Assembly (NCBI RefSeq): GCF_014196195.1
Contig: NZ_JACIDF010000002.1
Location: 186,001 to 250,000 of the forward strand
Reading direction: 5' to 3'
Length of the DNA: 64,000 bases
Origin: Anoxybacteroides rupiense
GTDB taxonomy: Bacteria > Bacillota > Bacilli > Bacillales > Anoxybacillaceae
Below are positions 25,667 to 33,208 of the stretch, piece by piece (within the stretch, counting starts at the first letter, position 1; the number at the start of each line of letters is the position of its first letter). The translations under genes and the position numbers were made by a program. The notes below the pieces were generated by a model. It ran no database searches. It was not told the DNA's origin and was given only the letters and a program-made list of their open reading frames with translations.

Positions 25667-26223
25667 GGAAGGCACTCTCCTTTTTTTAAAATCGGCACAC
25701 CATGGTGTACAAGAATCGCATAGTCAGCGCTATGGACAATACGCTGGTGAAGCCAGCCCAGCATTTTCATAAAATGATAGGTTCCTGCGTCTTGCGGCAC
25801 TCCCCCGGAAAACAGTTCATTGGATACCATGACAAGCGCTCTCACAACAGTGCTCAATTGTGAAACCGTCCGCAGCATCCTCTCAGCCTTCTGCAAGCAA
25901 ACCGCTTCTATTTCCCATCCCTCTTCATCAAATAACTCGTTCGCAAGCCAATTCGTTAAACAATCAACAAGAAGGATATCATTCGGCCCAAATTGGGAGG
26001 CTAACTCATGTAAATGAAGCGGCTGCTCCCACGTGGTCCACTGGATGGATTGCTGACAGCGCCGTCGCTGATGATGAATGATGCGCTCCTTCATTTCCTG
26101 ATCGGTTGTTTTCGCAGTCGCAATATAATGGACCGTATTTTGCCGCGAAGCAAGCGCTTGAATGCATTGCTCCGCAATTCCGCTTTTCCCGCTGCGAACA
26201 CCGCCGCTAATAAAGATCATCAT
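25639..26223 (-). CDS. cobU: Adenosylcobinamide kinase / adenosylcobinamide-phosphate guanylyltransferase
   Basis: Bifunctional: phosphorylates adenosylcobinamide, then adds GMP from GTP. 194 residues; intact Walker A ISGGVRSGKSGIAE at the N-terminus, the guanylylation region near HHQRRRCQQSIQWTTWEQP, then VDCLTNWLANELF and VSNELFSGGVPQD. Start ATG overlaps the cobD stop (ATGA). Confidence 0.92.
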   Translation of the reverse strand: MMIFISGGVRSGKSGIAEQCIQALASRQNTVHYIATAKTTDQEMKERIIHHQRRRCQQSIQWTTWEQPLHLHELASQFGPNDILLVDCLTNWLANELFDEEGWEIEAVCLQKAERMLRTVSQLSTVVRALVMVSNELFSGGVPQDAGTYHFMKMLGWLHQRIVHSADYAILVHHGVPILKKGECLPWLLGMDGF

Positions 26224-27290
26224 GGCTGCCACCTCGTGAAAAACGATAGAAGCTGATCATTTTCTCTTTTGCTCCTCACAGCAAAACGCAAATAGCGGCC
26301 CTCGAGTCCCATGAAATTTTTTGTATGCCGAGGAATGAATCCCTCTTGTAGCAAATCATAAAATAAACGATCCATTGAACCACTAGGCGCTCGTAACAAA
26401 TAAAAATTTACAGCTGATGGTGATACGTAATAGCCCAATTGCCGCAACGCCGCCGTCATTCGCTCTCGTTCCTTAGCGATCATTCGCTTCGTATGGACGA
26501 CAAACTCGTTCATTGGCAACAGGCGCAGAGCGAGCTGCTGTGCTACTTGACTTATGCTCCATGGCGGCTGAAGTGCTTCAAGCTGCTCAATGATCTCGTG
26601 ATGAGCTGCGATATAGCCCACACGTACCCCCGCTAAATGATACATTTTTGTTAAAGAACGAAGCACGATCAGACGCGGAAAAAAATCTAGCCATTTTATA
26701 GCGGTAAAAGAAGGTTCGCAAAATGGAATAAACGCCTCATCAATCACGACAACCGTCCGTTTTTGCTCCGCTTTTTCCAACAGCCAACGGAGCTGTTGCG
26801 GCTCCATCACGATCCCAGTCGGATTATTAGGCTGGCATAAGAAAATAACATCGGTCTGTTCGATCAGCTTAAGCCAGTCCTCTTGCTTGTACATCCATTG
26901 GCTTGCTTCATCAGCCATGATGGAAACAATCTCACAGCTGCGGGCAAGACAAGCGAGGCGATATTCAGAAAATGTCGGTTCCGCAATGCCGATTCGTTTC
27001 CCGGAAAATAATTGCGCTAGGAGATCAATACATTGTGAAGCGCCGTTCCCAAGCAGTATTTGCTGAACATCGAGCTGCTCCATACGTGCAAGATAGCGCT
27101 TCAATTCTGAAGCTGACGGATCTGGATATTCCATTGCCCATTGATAAAACTCTGTTTGTGTAGGCCAGACAGCAAGAGGAAGGGGGAACGGATTGGTATT
27201 GACACTAAAATCAATCCATTCATCCGGAATAGAGAGACCGACGCTTTGATATAATTGTTGCGGATTAGCCCCATGTGCCGGCAGCTTCAA
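26220..27290 (-). CDS. cobD: L-threonine-O-3-phosphate decarboxylase (PLP-dependent)
   Basis: Makes (R)-1-amino-2-propanol-phosphate, the linker of the nucleotide loop. 356 residues, aminotransferase class I/II fold: GNGASQCIDLLAQLF, LCQPNNPTGIVME, VVIDEAFIPF and the PLP lysine in LRSLTKMYHLAGVRVGY. The start is a TTG with AGGAGGG 7 bases upstream. It overlaps cbiB by 26 bases. Confidence 0.9.
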   Translation of the reverse strand: MKLPAHGANPQQLYQSVGLSIPDEWIDFSVNTNPFPLPLAVWPTQTEFYQWAMEYPDPSASELKRYLARMEQLDVQQILLGNGASQCIDLLAQLFSGKRIGIAEPTFSEYRLACLARSCEIVSIMADEASQWMYKQEDWLKLIEQTDVIFLCQPNNPTGIVMEPQQLRWLLEKAEQKRTVVVIDEAFIPFCEPSFTAIKWLDFFPRLIVLRSLTKMYHLAGVRVGYIAAHHEIIEQLEALQPPWSISQVAQQLALRLLPMNEFVVHTKRMIAKERERMTAALRQLGYYVSPSAVNFYLLRAPSGSMDRLFYDLLQEGFIPRHTKNFMGLEGRYLRFAVRSKRENDQLLSFFTRWQP

Positions 27291-28218
27291 CGATCATCCC
27301 TCCTAACGAAAGCAGTGCAAGAAATACGACAACCGTTCGAAACATCACATGAACAGCTTGGCGAATGTGCTCTTTTTTCAGCTCAACCAGCGCCTCTCCT
27401 ATTTTCGGACGTTGCGAGATGACGCCTTGATAAGTGTTGGTTCCTCCTAGCTGTACGCCCAACAAGGCAGCCATGGCAGCTTCGCCCCAACCGCTATTCG
27501 GGCTTGGGTGCTTGCGGGCATCGCGCAACACCAGACGAAGGCAGCCGCGAATGTGCCGGCTATTTCCAAGCACCATCACAATTCCCGTCAACCTAGCTGG
27601 TATGTAATTTAATACATCATCTAGCCGTGCAGATGCCCAGCCAAAATCGCCATATTTCTCATTTTTATAGCCAAGCATAGAATCGCACGTATTAACAGCG
27701 CGATAAACTAAAGCCAATGCTCCGCCGCCGACAAGCGCATAAAAAAGCGGTGCCGTAATTCCATCGCTCGTATTTTCAGCCACCGTTTCGACACAAGCTC
27801 TAACAATTTCCGGCTCATTCAGCGTTTCCGTATCGCGGCCAACAATCATGCTTAGCTCGTTTCTTGCCTTTTCTATATCTCCTTGTTCAAGCGGAATCAT
27901 CACATTCCACGCTGCCTCTTTTAAACTTTTGGCGGCAATCGTCGTAAATATAAGCAAAGCTTCGATTACGACGCCAAATACAACGGAAACGCGGTAGCTT
28001 TCATATATGATGATCGAACTGATTCCATAGACCACTGCAACAACGATTCCAATCGTTACGATCCCTTTTACCCGCCGCATTCGTCCACGATTCAGCCGAT
28101 GATCCAGCCAGGCAATCAATCGGCCCATTCCGCGCACCGGGTGCGGCAACCAACGCGGGTCACCGATGAAAAAATCAATGACGACCGCTAAAGCCATTGC
28201 GAGCAAATGATAGGTCAC
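27265..28218 (-). CDS. cbiB: Adenosylcobinamide-phosphate synthase CbiB
   Basis: Membrane enzyme attaching aminopropanol(-phosphate) to adenosylcobyric acid. 317 residues with four or five hydrophobic helices. Family landmarks: FFIGDPRWLPHPVRGMG at the start, VAENTSDGITAPLFYAL, ARKHPSPNSGWGEAAMAALL and LGGTNTYQG. The start is a GTG sharing bases with the stop of the BtuD-CbiZ gene. It acts directly after CbiZ, whose product (cobyric acid) is its substrate. Confidence 0.92.
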   Translation of the reverse strand: MTYHLLAMALAVVIDFFIGDPRWLPHPVRGMGRLIAWLDHRLNRGRMRRVKGIVTIGIVVAVVYGISSIIIYESYRVSVVFGVVIEALLIFTTIAAKSLKEAAWNVMIPLEQGDIEKARNELSMIVGRDTETLNEPEIVRACVETVAENTSDGITAPLFYALVGGGALALVYRAVNTCDSMLGYKNEKYGDFGWASARLDDVLNYIPARLTGIVMVLGNSRHIRGCLRLVLRDARKHPSPNSGWGEAAMAALLGVQLGGTNTYQGVISQRPKIGEALVELKKEHIRQAVHVMFRTVVVFLALLSLGGMIVEAAGTWG

Positions 28219-29705
28219 TTCCCATCGCCTCTCCGTTTTTTATATTTGCGCAACGCTTCCGTTGTCGCCTCATACACAAAACGGCCAATCGCTTTGCCAA
28301 GCGGCGTAGCCGTTCCAGCATACTCAAACAAGCGTCCTGTTTGTGATGAGGCAATGGCAATGCAATCAGTGGATGTGCCAGTAGCCAGCGTATGTGTTTC
28401 CGGATCAAGTACGTGTGCATCATATAACGCTTTCACTTTCGCTTCCGTTGTCGTCATCATGGCCTGTACAAATGCTGTCTCATTTAATTGGCCATCAATA
28501 AAAATAAATACGTTAATCGTACCGATTCCTTCCGCTGTCTCCCTTTTTTCCCACGCTTTTGCAGCATCCACCGCATTTCCAACGCCCGCGGTCACCATCA
28601 CGAATAATGGCACTTCCTCTTCGCTGCTCTTTATCCATACGGCATCCTCTAAATAGACAGCGGTCATCATGCCAATGGTACGATGCACGGCAAAAGAATG
28701 GGATTGTAAATATTGCTTCATTTCTGTCTCTGGATCATCACAGCGATAATGCTTCGGCACATGTCTATTCACAAAGTGTGTAGCCCATTGAAAACCAGCG
28801 CCAACCACAGCCGATGACAGCACTTTAAAAGGCTGCGGTGTGGTAATGACAATCTGTTCGCCGTCTTGAGCAATCGTTAACGCACTTAAGGAATCGTTCT
28901 GTTGCCTCGTATCGGAATAGGTCTGAGGAACAAACGTGAGAAGCGGCTTGGACACAACGGGATGCGCTTGACGCCGCACAGACGCTTGAAATACGGTTTC
29001 TAATTGTTTTTCTTCAATCATATCGCTTGGTTCGCCGAGTCCCACCATCTTTCCTTCATGAAGCAACAAAAGCCGGTCACAATATAAGCTAGCTAGATTC
29101 ATATCATGAAAAATGGCTACAACCGTTAACTGATTTTCTTCTGTCCATTTTTTTAATTGATCTAGCAGTTTGATTTGTTGGGCAATATCCATGTGGTTGG
29201 TCGGTTCATCGAGAAAAAGCAAGCTCGGCTTTTGGGCAAGCGCTCTTGCTAAATAGACGCGCTGCCTTTCTCCACCGCTTAAACAGTCGATGGTTTCCTG
29301 TTCTTTATGTGCCATCCCCACTTGTTCAAGCGCTTCGGCTACCGCCTGTTCATCCTCCTCTGTCCATGTTGGAAATAACCCTGTTTGATGGGCATAGCGT
29401 CCTAACTCTACCGTTTCTTTGACAGTATAGCCAAATGCTGAATCGGCGCTTTGCGGGAGAACAGCGACAAGGCGCGCCAGTTCTTTTGACGAAAAGGAAG
29501 CAAGCGGGACGGCGTTCAGTGTAATGGTCCCCTTTTGTAAAGAAAGCTCTCTGCTTAACAGCTTTAATAATGTTGTTTTGCCGCTGCCGTTAGGTCCTAA
29601 AATTCCAAAAAACTGTCCTTGTTCCACAGTGAAGGTAATGTTCTGCAACACCGCTTTTTCTCCGTATTGATAGGAAACATCATGAACGTTTAACATCATT
29701 TTCAC
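28215..29705 (-). CDS. BtuD-CbiZ fusion: cobalamin ABC transporter ATPase joined to adenosylcobinamide amidohydrolase
   Basis: 496 residues in two parts. Residues 1 to about 260 form an ABC ATPase: Walker A GPNGSGKTTLLKLL, signature LSGGERQRVYLARAL, Walker B LLFLDEPTNHMD, switch histidine in IFHDMN; it would drive uptake with BtuC. Residues about 285-490 form CbiZ: VTAGVGNAVDAA, GTINVFIFIDGQL, TEAKVKALYDAHVLDP, ATGTSTDCIAIA and YAGTATPLGKAIG. CbiZ cleaves the aminopropanol side chain of imported adenosylcobinamide to adenosylcobyric acid for remodelling by CbiB. The frame is continuous with no stop between the parts. Overlaps btuC by 4 bases. Confidence 0.9.
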   Translation of the reverse strand: MKMMLNVHDVSYQYGEKAVLQNITFTVEQGQFFGILGPNGSGKTTLLKLLSRELSLQKGTITLNAVPLASFSSKELARLVAVLPQSADSAFGYTVKETVELGRYAHQTGLFPTWTEEDEQAVAEALEQVGMAHKEQETIDCLSGGERQRVYLARALAQKPSLLFLDEPTNHMDIAQQIKLLDQLKKWTEENQLTVVAIFHDMNLASLYCDRLLLLHEGKMVGLGEPSDMIEEKQLETVFQASVRRQAHPVVSKPLLTFVPQTYSDTRQQNDSLSALTIAQDGEQIVITTPQPFKVLSSAVVGAGFQWATHFVNRHVPKHYRCDDPETEMKQYLQSHSFAVHRTIGMMTAVYLEDAVWIKSSEEEVPLFVMVTAGVGNAVDAAKAWEKRETAEGIGTINVFIFIDGQLNETAFVQAMMTTTEAKVKALYDAHVLDPETHTLATGTSTDCIAIASSQTGRLFEYAGTATPLGKAIGRFVYEATTEALRKYKKRRGDGK

Positions 29706-30754
29706 GTCTTCCTTTTCATTCTATTTAAAAATAACCCCGCAAACAAAGGTGCGCCAATTAACGAAGTAATGATGCCGATCGGCAATTCACTCGGTGAAAT
29801 CATGGTTCGCGCCGCTAAATCGGCTAGCACTAAAAAAGCGCCCCCGTATAAAAGCGATAGCGGTAAAAGCAAGCGATGATTCGGTCCCGCAACAAGACGA
29901 ATCATATGAGGAACGACCAAGCCCACAAAGCCAATCGCCCCCGACACAGCAACAGCCGCCCCTGTTAATAAGGAAGCGCCGATTAAAATGACCAGCTTGC
30001 GCTTGGCAACATGGACACCTATGTGAGCAGCTGCCTCTTCACCAAAGGCAAAAGCGTTTAACTCGCGGTGATTCACTAATAACAGCAAACATCCTATTAT
30101 AAAAAACGGAAGCATCATGACAACATATTTCCAGCTTCGCATCGCGACGCTTCCCATCAACCAAGTAATAATTTGCCGCAGTTCCTCTCCTGTCAGCGCA
30201 ATCATAAGCGAGATCAACGCGCTGAAAAATGCGCTGAAAATAATTCCGGTTAAAATGATCGTTTCCACTGACATGCGCGGATCGACGGCGCGAGTAAAAA
30301 ACAAAACGAGAAAAAGAGTCAGCAATCCAAACGCAATGCTCATGATCGGTAATGTAAACGATCCAAACCACGGCAATTGCAGATGAAAGAACAAAACGAC
30401 GACCGCTCCGACTGACGCGCCCGATGATACTCCAAGCGTATAAGGATCAGCCAATGGATTTTTTAGCAATCCTTGAAACGCCGCTCCCGCCAACGAAAGG
30501 GAAGCGCCGACTAAAAAAGCCAAAACAACGCGCGGCAAGCGGATGGCCATCACAATTTGCACAAGCGTATCAGGAATGTCAGGGGACGGCGCAATTCCCC
30601 ACCATTGCTCTAAAAAAATGTCAATAATAGACGAAAAGGGAATCGATAGTGAGCCTATCGATATCCCTAACAACATGCACACGACCACCGCCGTAAGAGC
30701 GATGACGTAGGCAATTATATTATTTAAAGATTTCCGGATAAATGACTTTGGCAA
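29702..30754 (-). CDS. btuC: Corrinoid ABC transporter permease BtuC (FecCD family)
   Basis: 350 residues with about ten membrane helices. FecCD-family text is clear: MAIRLPRVVLAFLVGASLSLAG, GLLKNPLADPYTLGVSSGASVGA, and GAIGFVGLVVPHMIRLVAGPNHR. The proposed start is TTG 30754 after AGAGGAAC, overlapping btuF by 35 bases. Works with the BtuF lipoprotein and the BtuD half of the next gene. Confidence 0.9.
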   Translation of the reverse strand: MPKSFIRKSLNNIIAYVIALTAVVVCMLLGISIGSLSIPFSSIIDIFLEQWWGIAPSPDIPDTLVQIVMAIRLPRVVLAFLVGASLSLAGAAFQGLLKNPLADPYTLGVSSGASVGAVVVLFFHLQLPWFGSFTLPIMSIAFGLLTLFLVLFFTRAVDPRMSVETIILTGIIFSAFFSALISLMIALTGEELRQIITWLMGSVAMRSWKYVVMMLPFFIIGCLLLLVNHRELNAFAFGEEAAAHIGVHVAKRKLVILIGASLLTGAAVAVSGAIGFVGLVVPHMIRLVAGPNHRLLLPLSLLYGGAFLVLADLAARTMISPSELPIGIITSLIGAPLFAGLFLNRMKRKT

Positions 30755-31688
30755 GTTCCTCTACCCCTTCAACAAGGCGTGGGCCTGATCTTGTGACTAA
30801 ATCAGAATTCACCTCATATACGCGTTGATTTTTAACCGCCGAAACGTCCTTCCACGCCGGTCGTGCCATCACTTGCTTTACAGCATCTTTCACATAGTCT
30901 CCATACGTGACAACAATTACATCCGGATTGAGCGCTACCGCTTTTTCTTCCGTAAACATCGGCCATCCTTCTTGATCGCCAGCCACATTTTCTGCTGAAA
31001 TCGCTTGCAGCATGTCATTGATAAATGTTCCCTTTCCTGCTGTATAAATTTGTGGCGCCGGCTGCACTTCCACCCATACTTTTACCGGATTTTTCACGTT
31101 TTTTGCTTTTTCCTTGATGGCTTCAAGCTTTGATTTCATCTGGTTAACAATTTGATCGGCTTTTTTCGTTGTCCCTGTTGCTTGTCCAATTAATTGGATC
31201 GAATGGTAAACATCATCAAATGTTTTGGCATCGTTCACAACAAGCACTGTAATTCCCGCATCCTTCAGCTGCTGCAGGCCGTCCCGCGAATTATGGGCAC
31301 TCGATGCGTGGGCAAGCACTAAATCAGGCTTGAGTGAAATAATTTTCTCCACGTTAAACTCCATGCCGCCAATTTTTTCTTTATTTTTTACATCTTCCGG
31401 ATAGTTATCAAAATCACTGACTCCAACAATTTTCTCTCCTAAACCAAGTTCATAGGCAATTTCCGTATTGCTCGGAATTAACGAAACGATTTTTTTCGGT
31501 TCGGACTGAATCGTGACCTCTTCCCCTAATCCGTCCTTAACGGTTACCGGGAAAGCAGCTGTTGCTTCTTGCTTCGCATTGGATGAATGAGTGGATTTGT
31601 CTGTTTCTTGATTACCGCACGCGGCAAGAAGGCCGAACGTCAGCATCAACACAAGCAGCCACGTATAATACCTCAGTTGCTTCATCAT
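30720..31688 (-). CDS. btuF: Corrinoid-binding lipoprotein BtuF
   Basis: Substrate-binding protein of the corrinoid importer. 322 residues: signal peptide with lipobox LLAAC (Cys24, the lipidated residue), a low-complexity linker, then the two-lobed helical-backbone fold of metal-chelate binding proteins (KKIVSLIPSNTEIAYELGLG, VVGVSDF region, LAHASSAH and RPAWKDVSAVKNQRVYEVNSD). First gene of the 12-gene operon; AGGAGGAG is 5 bases before the ATG. Controlled by the cobalamin riboswitch upstream. Confidence 0.9.
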   Translation of the reverse strand: MMKQLRYYTWLLVLMLTFGLLAACGNQETDKSTHSSNAKQEATAAFPVTVKDGLGEEVTIQSEPKKIVSLIPSNTEIAYELGLGEKIVGVSDFDNYPEDVKNKEKIGGMEFNVEKIISLKPDLVLAHASSAHNSRDGLQQLKDAGITVLVVNDAKTFDDVYHSIQLIGQATGTTKKADQIVNQMKSKLEAIKEKAKNVKNPVKVWVEVQPAPQIYTAGKGTFINDMLQAISAENVAGDQEGWPMFTEEKAVALNPDVIVVTYGDYVKDAVKQVMARPAWKDVSAVKNQRVYEVNSDLVTRSGPRLVEGVEELAKVIYPEIFK

Positions 31689-31710
31689 GGTTTCTCCTCC
31701 TGCACATATA

Positions 31711-31745
31711 AATTAAAAAATGCCCATCCCGGACGGAATGAGCAA
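31711..31745 (-). terminator. Riboswitch expression-platform terminator before btuF
   Basis: On the minus strand GCTCATTCC pairs with GGGATGGGC around GTCC, with wobble pairs, followed by ATTTTTTAATT. It lies between the aptamer and the btuF ribosome site. Confidence 0.75.
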
Positions 31746-31829
31746 GAAACGACAAACCATAGAGTTGTGGCAGCATAATAACCACCTTTTGCCGTTTCGC
31801 CATCTCACCCCCCGAAGATTGGAAACATC

Positions 31830-32025
31830 GAGCAGTCAGGGCAGGTCTACTGACTTATGCTTCATCCTACTTTGAACCTTCCCATGCGGCCAACAGCTTG
31901 CCCATCAATACCGCACAGTGGTTATTTCATTTCGTCAGCATTTACAGTTGCGGGGACAGTTCTGGATTCGCACCAGATTCCCTATTAAGCCTATTAGCGA
32001 TTCGCTCACTTCGGCACCCTTCTGC
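31830..32025 (-). promoter_or_regulatory. Cobalamin riboswitch (AdoCbl/B12 element)
   Basis: The minus strand contains the class landmarks in order: GGTGCGAATCC, the AACTGTCCCCGCAACTGTAA core (B12 region), AACCACTGTGC (the conserved ACCACUG-like box), GGGAAGG, AAGTCAGTAGACCTGCCCTGAC, and CTTCGGGG near the end. With the downstream terminator this gives premature termination when cobalamin is plentiful, and expression of the uptake and salvage operon when it is scarce. Confidence 0.93.
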
Positions 32026-32030
32026 ATCGA

Positions 32031-32058
32031 TATACAATTGTAAAAAATAATCGAACAA
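32031..32058 (-). promoter_or_regulatory. Promoter of the cobamide operon
   Basis: Minus strand TTGTTC (32058-32053), 16 bases, TGTATA (32036-32031), just upstream of the aptamer. Confidence 0.6.
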
Positions 32059-32099
32059 TTGACAGTTACAATATTAAAGGACGAAAGGCTGTTTGGCAA

Positions 32100-32128
32100 C
32101 AAAAAAATGACGGAATTCGCCATTTTTC
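32100..32128. terminator. Bidirectional hairpin upstream of the cobamide promoter
   Basis: AAAAATGACG and CGCCATTTTT pair around GAATT, with T-runs on both strands. It would stop leftward read-through from yvbH into the riboswitch. Confidence 0.65.
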
Positions 32129-32199
32129 CCGTCTCTATATTATATGGATCTCATTTTTTAACGCATTGGCGTGATGAAAGCACATCCACCGACTTACCG

Positions 32200-32245
32200 T
32201 AAAAACGACTCGAACAGCAGTTTATCGCCATTCGAGTCGTTTGGA
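32200..32245 (-). terminator. yvbH terminator
   Basis: Minus strand AAACGACTCGAA pairs perfectly with TTCGAGTCGTTT around a 16-base loop, followed by TTTAC. Confidence 0.82.
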
Positions 32246-32251
32246 TCGCTA

Positions 32252-32866
32252 TTAATTGTTAATATAGCGTTCAAATACATCCCCAAAATCTTTCACTGTA
32301 TACTGCTTCTTAGTCTCAACAAGCCAGTTGAACGCGATTTGATTTAGCTCTTTAAACTGTTCAGCAATGCTGTTTGGAGTGCTGGCGACACGCCCTAGCA
32401 CGGAGGAGGCAACATCGAGACTTTTTCGCGCAAAGTCGAGCGTCGTTTCATTTTCATGGCAAATTTCTGAAATTTTTAAAAGTGCTTTATATAAATCTTT
32501 CACTTCTTCCAGATGCTTTTTATGCACATCAATCGAATAGTGCTCCGATCCGATGGTAAATTTAATCTCTACATCTAAATCGACCGTGCCTGCCGTCTCA
32601 AGCGATACGCCGGCAATTGGATACTTATAGTAATCATAACGGCGCAGCGTTCGCTTTTTACTTGTCGCGCTCGTCCCATCTAAATGAATAAGCGCTCGGT
32701 TAGTAAAGCAATATTCATCTGATTTGGACTTAATCAAAAAATAAATCTTTTCTCCATCTTCATGCATCACATAATCGTCTGCGTCCACTTTATCATAATT
32801 TTCGGGTTTAATGACAGAGCCGATATCACTTAATCCGAGAACATCAGCAGCAACTTTGCCAAACAT
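32252..32866 (-). CDS. yvbH: PH-domain protein YvbH
   Basis: 204 residues, the length of B. subtilis YvbH. The N-terminal two thirds form a bacterial pleckstrin-homology (bPH_1) domain (YFLIKSKSDEYCFTNRALIHLD and RRYDYYKYPIAGVSLET); the C-terminal part is the helical YvbH extension, thought to help oligomerisation. The function is unknown. Transcribed alone, with its own terminator. Confidence 0.82.
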   Translation of the reverse strand: MFGKVAADVLGLSDIGSVIKPENYDKVDADDYVMHEDGEKIYFLIKSKSDEYCFTNRALIHLDGTSATSKKRTLRRYDYYKYPIAGVSLETAGTVDLDVEIKFTIGSEHYSIDVHKKHLEEVKDLYKALLKISEICHENETTLDFARKSLDVASSVLGRVASTPNSIAEQFKELNQIAFNWLVETKKQYTVKDFGDVFERYINN

Positions 32867-32879
32867 CCAGCATCTCCTC

Positions 32880-33208
32880 CCCTTTCTTTTCTTACAATCC
32901 CATTATACCATCCATTTGCTTTCCAGATCCGATAAACAGAAAAAATAAAAAATGGATTTATAGCCGATTCAAAAGCACAATCCTTTTTTAACAGATGGAG
33001 GCAAATCATAGAACACTGTCCAATACAACTTTTTATAAACGTCATTCTTCGCTGAAACCTCCGTGCCTTGTCACAGGATCAAGAGACGATGCGAGTGCTA
33101 TAATATATTTATGATGATGTCCCAAAGTTCATATTCTGTTCATAAACATCAAGTACAATACATACACGACAGCATAAAAATCATAGCAAAAAGAGTGGTG
33201 ATCAAATC
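32880..33208. promoter_or_regulatory. Divergent control region yvbH/bmrA with 11-base direct repeats
   Basis: No gene is seen in this gap. GTTCATA occurs at 33127-33133 and 33138-33144, start to start 11 bases, one helical turn, which is how OmpR-type response regulators bind. A TACAAT at 33154-33159 could be the -10 box, with the repeats in the place of the -35. A TATAAT at 33099-33104 has no good -35. The regulator encoded downstream at 34991 is the natural candidate. Confidence 0.45.
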
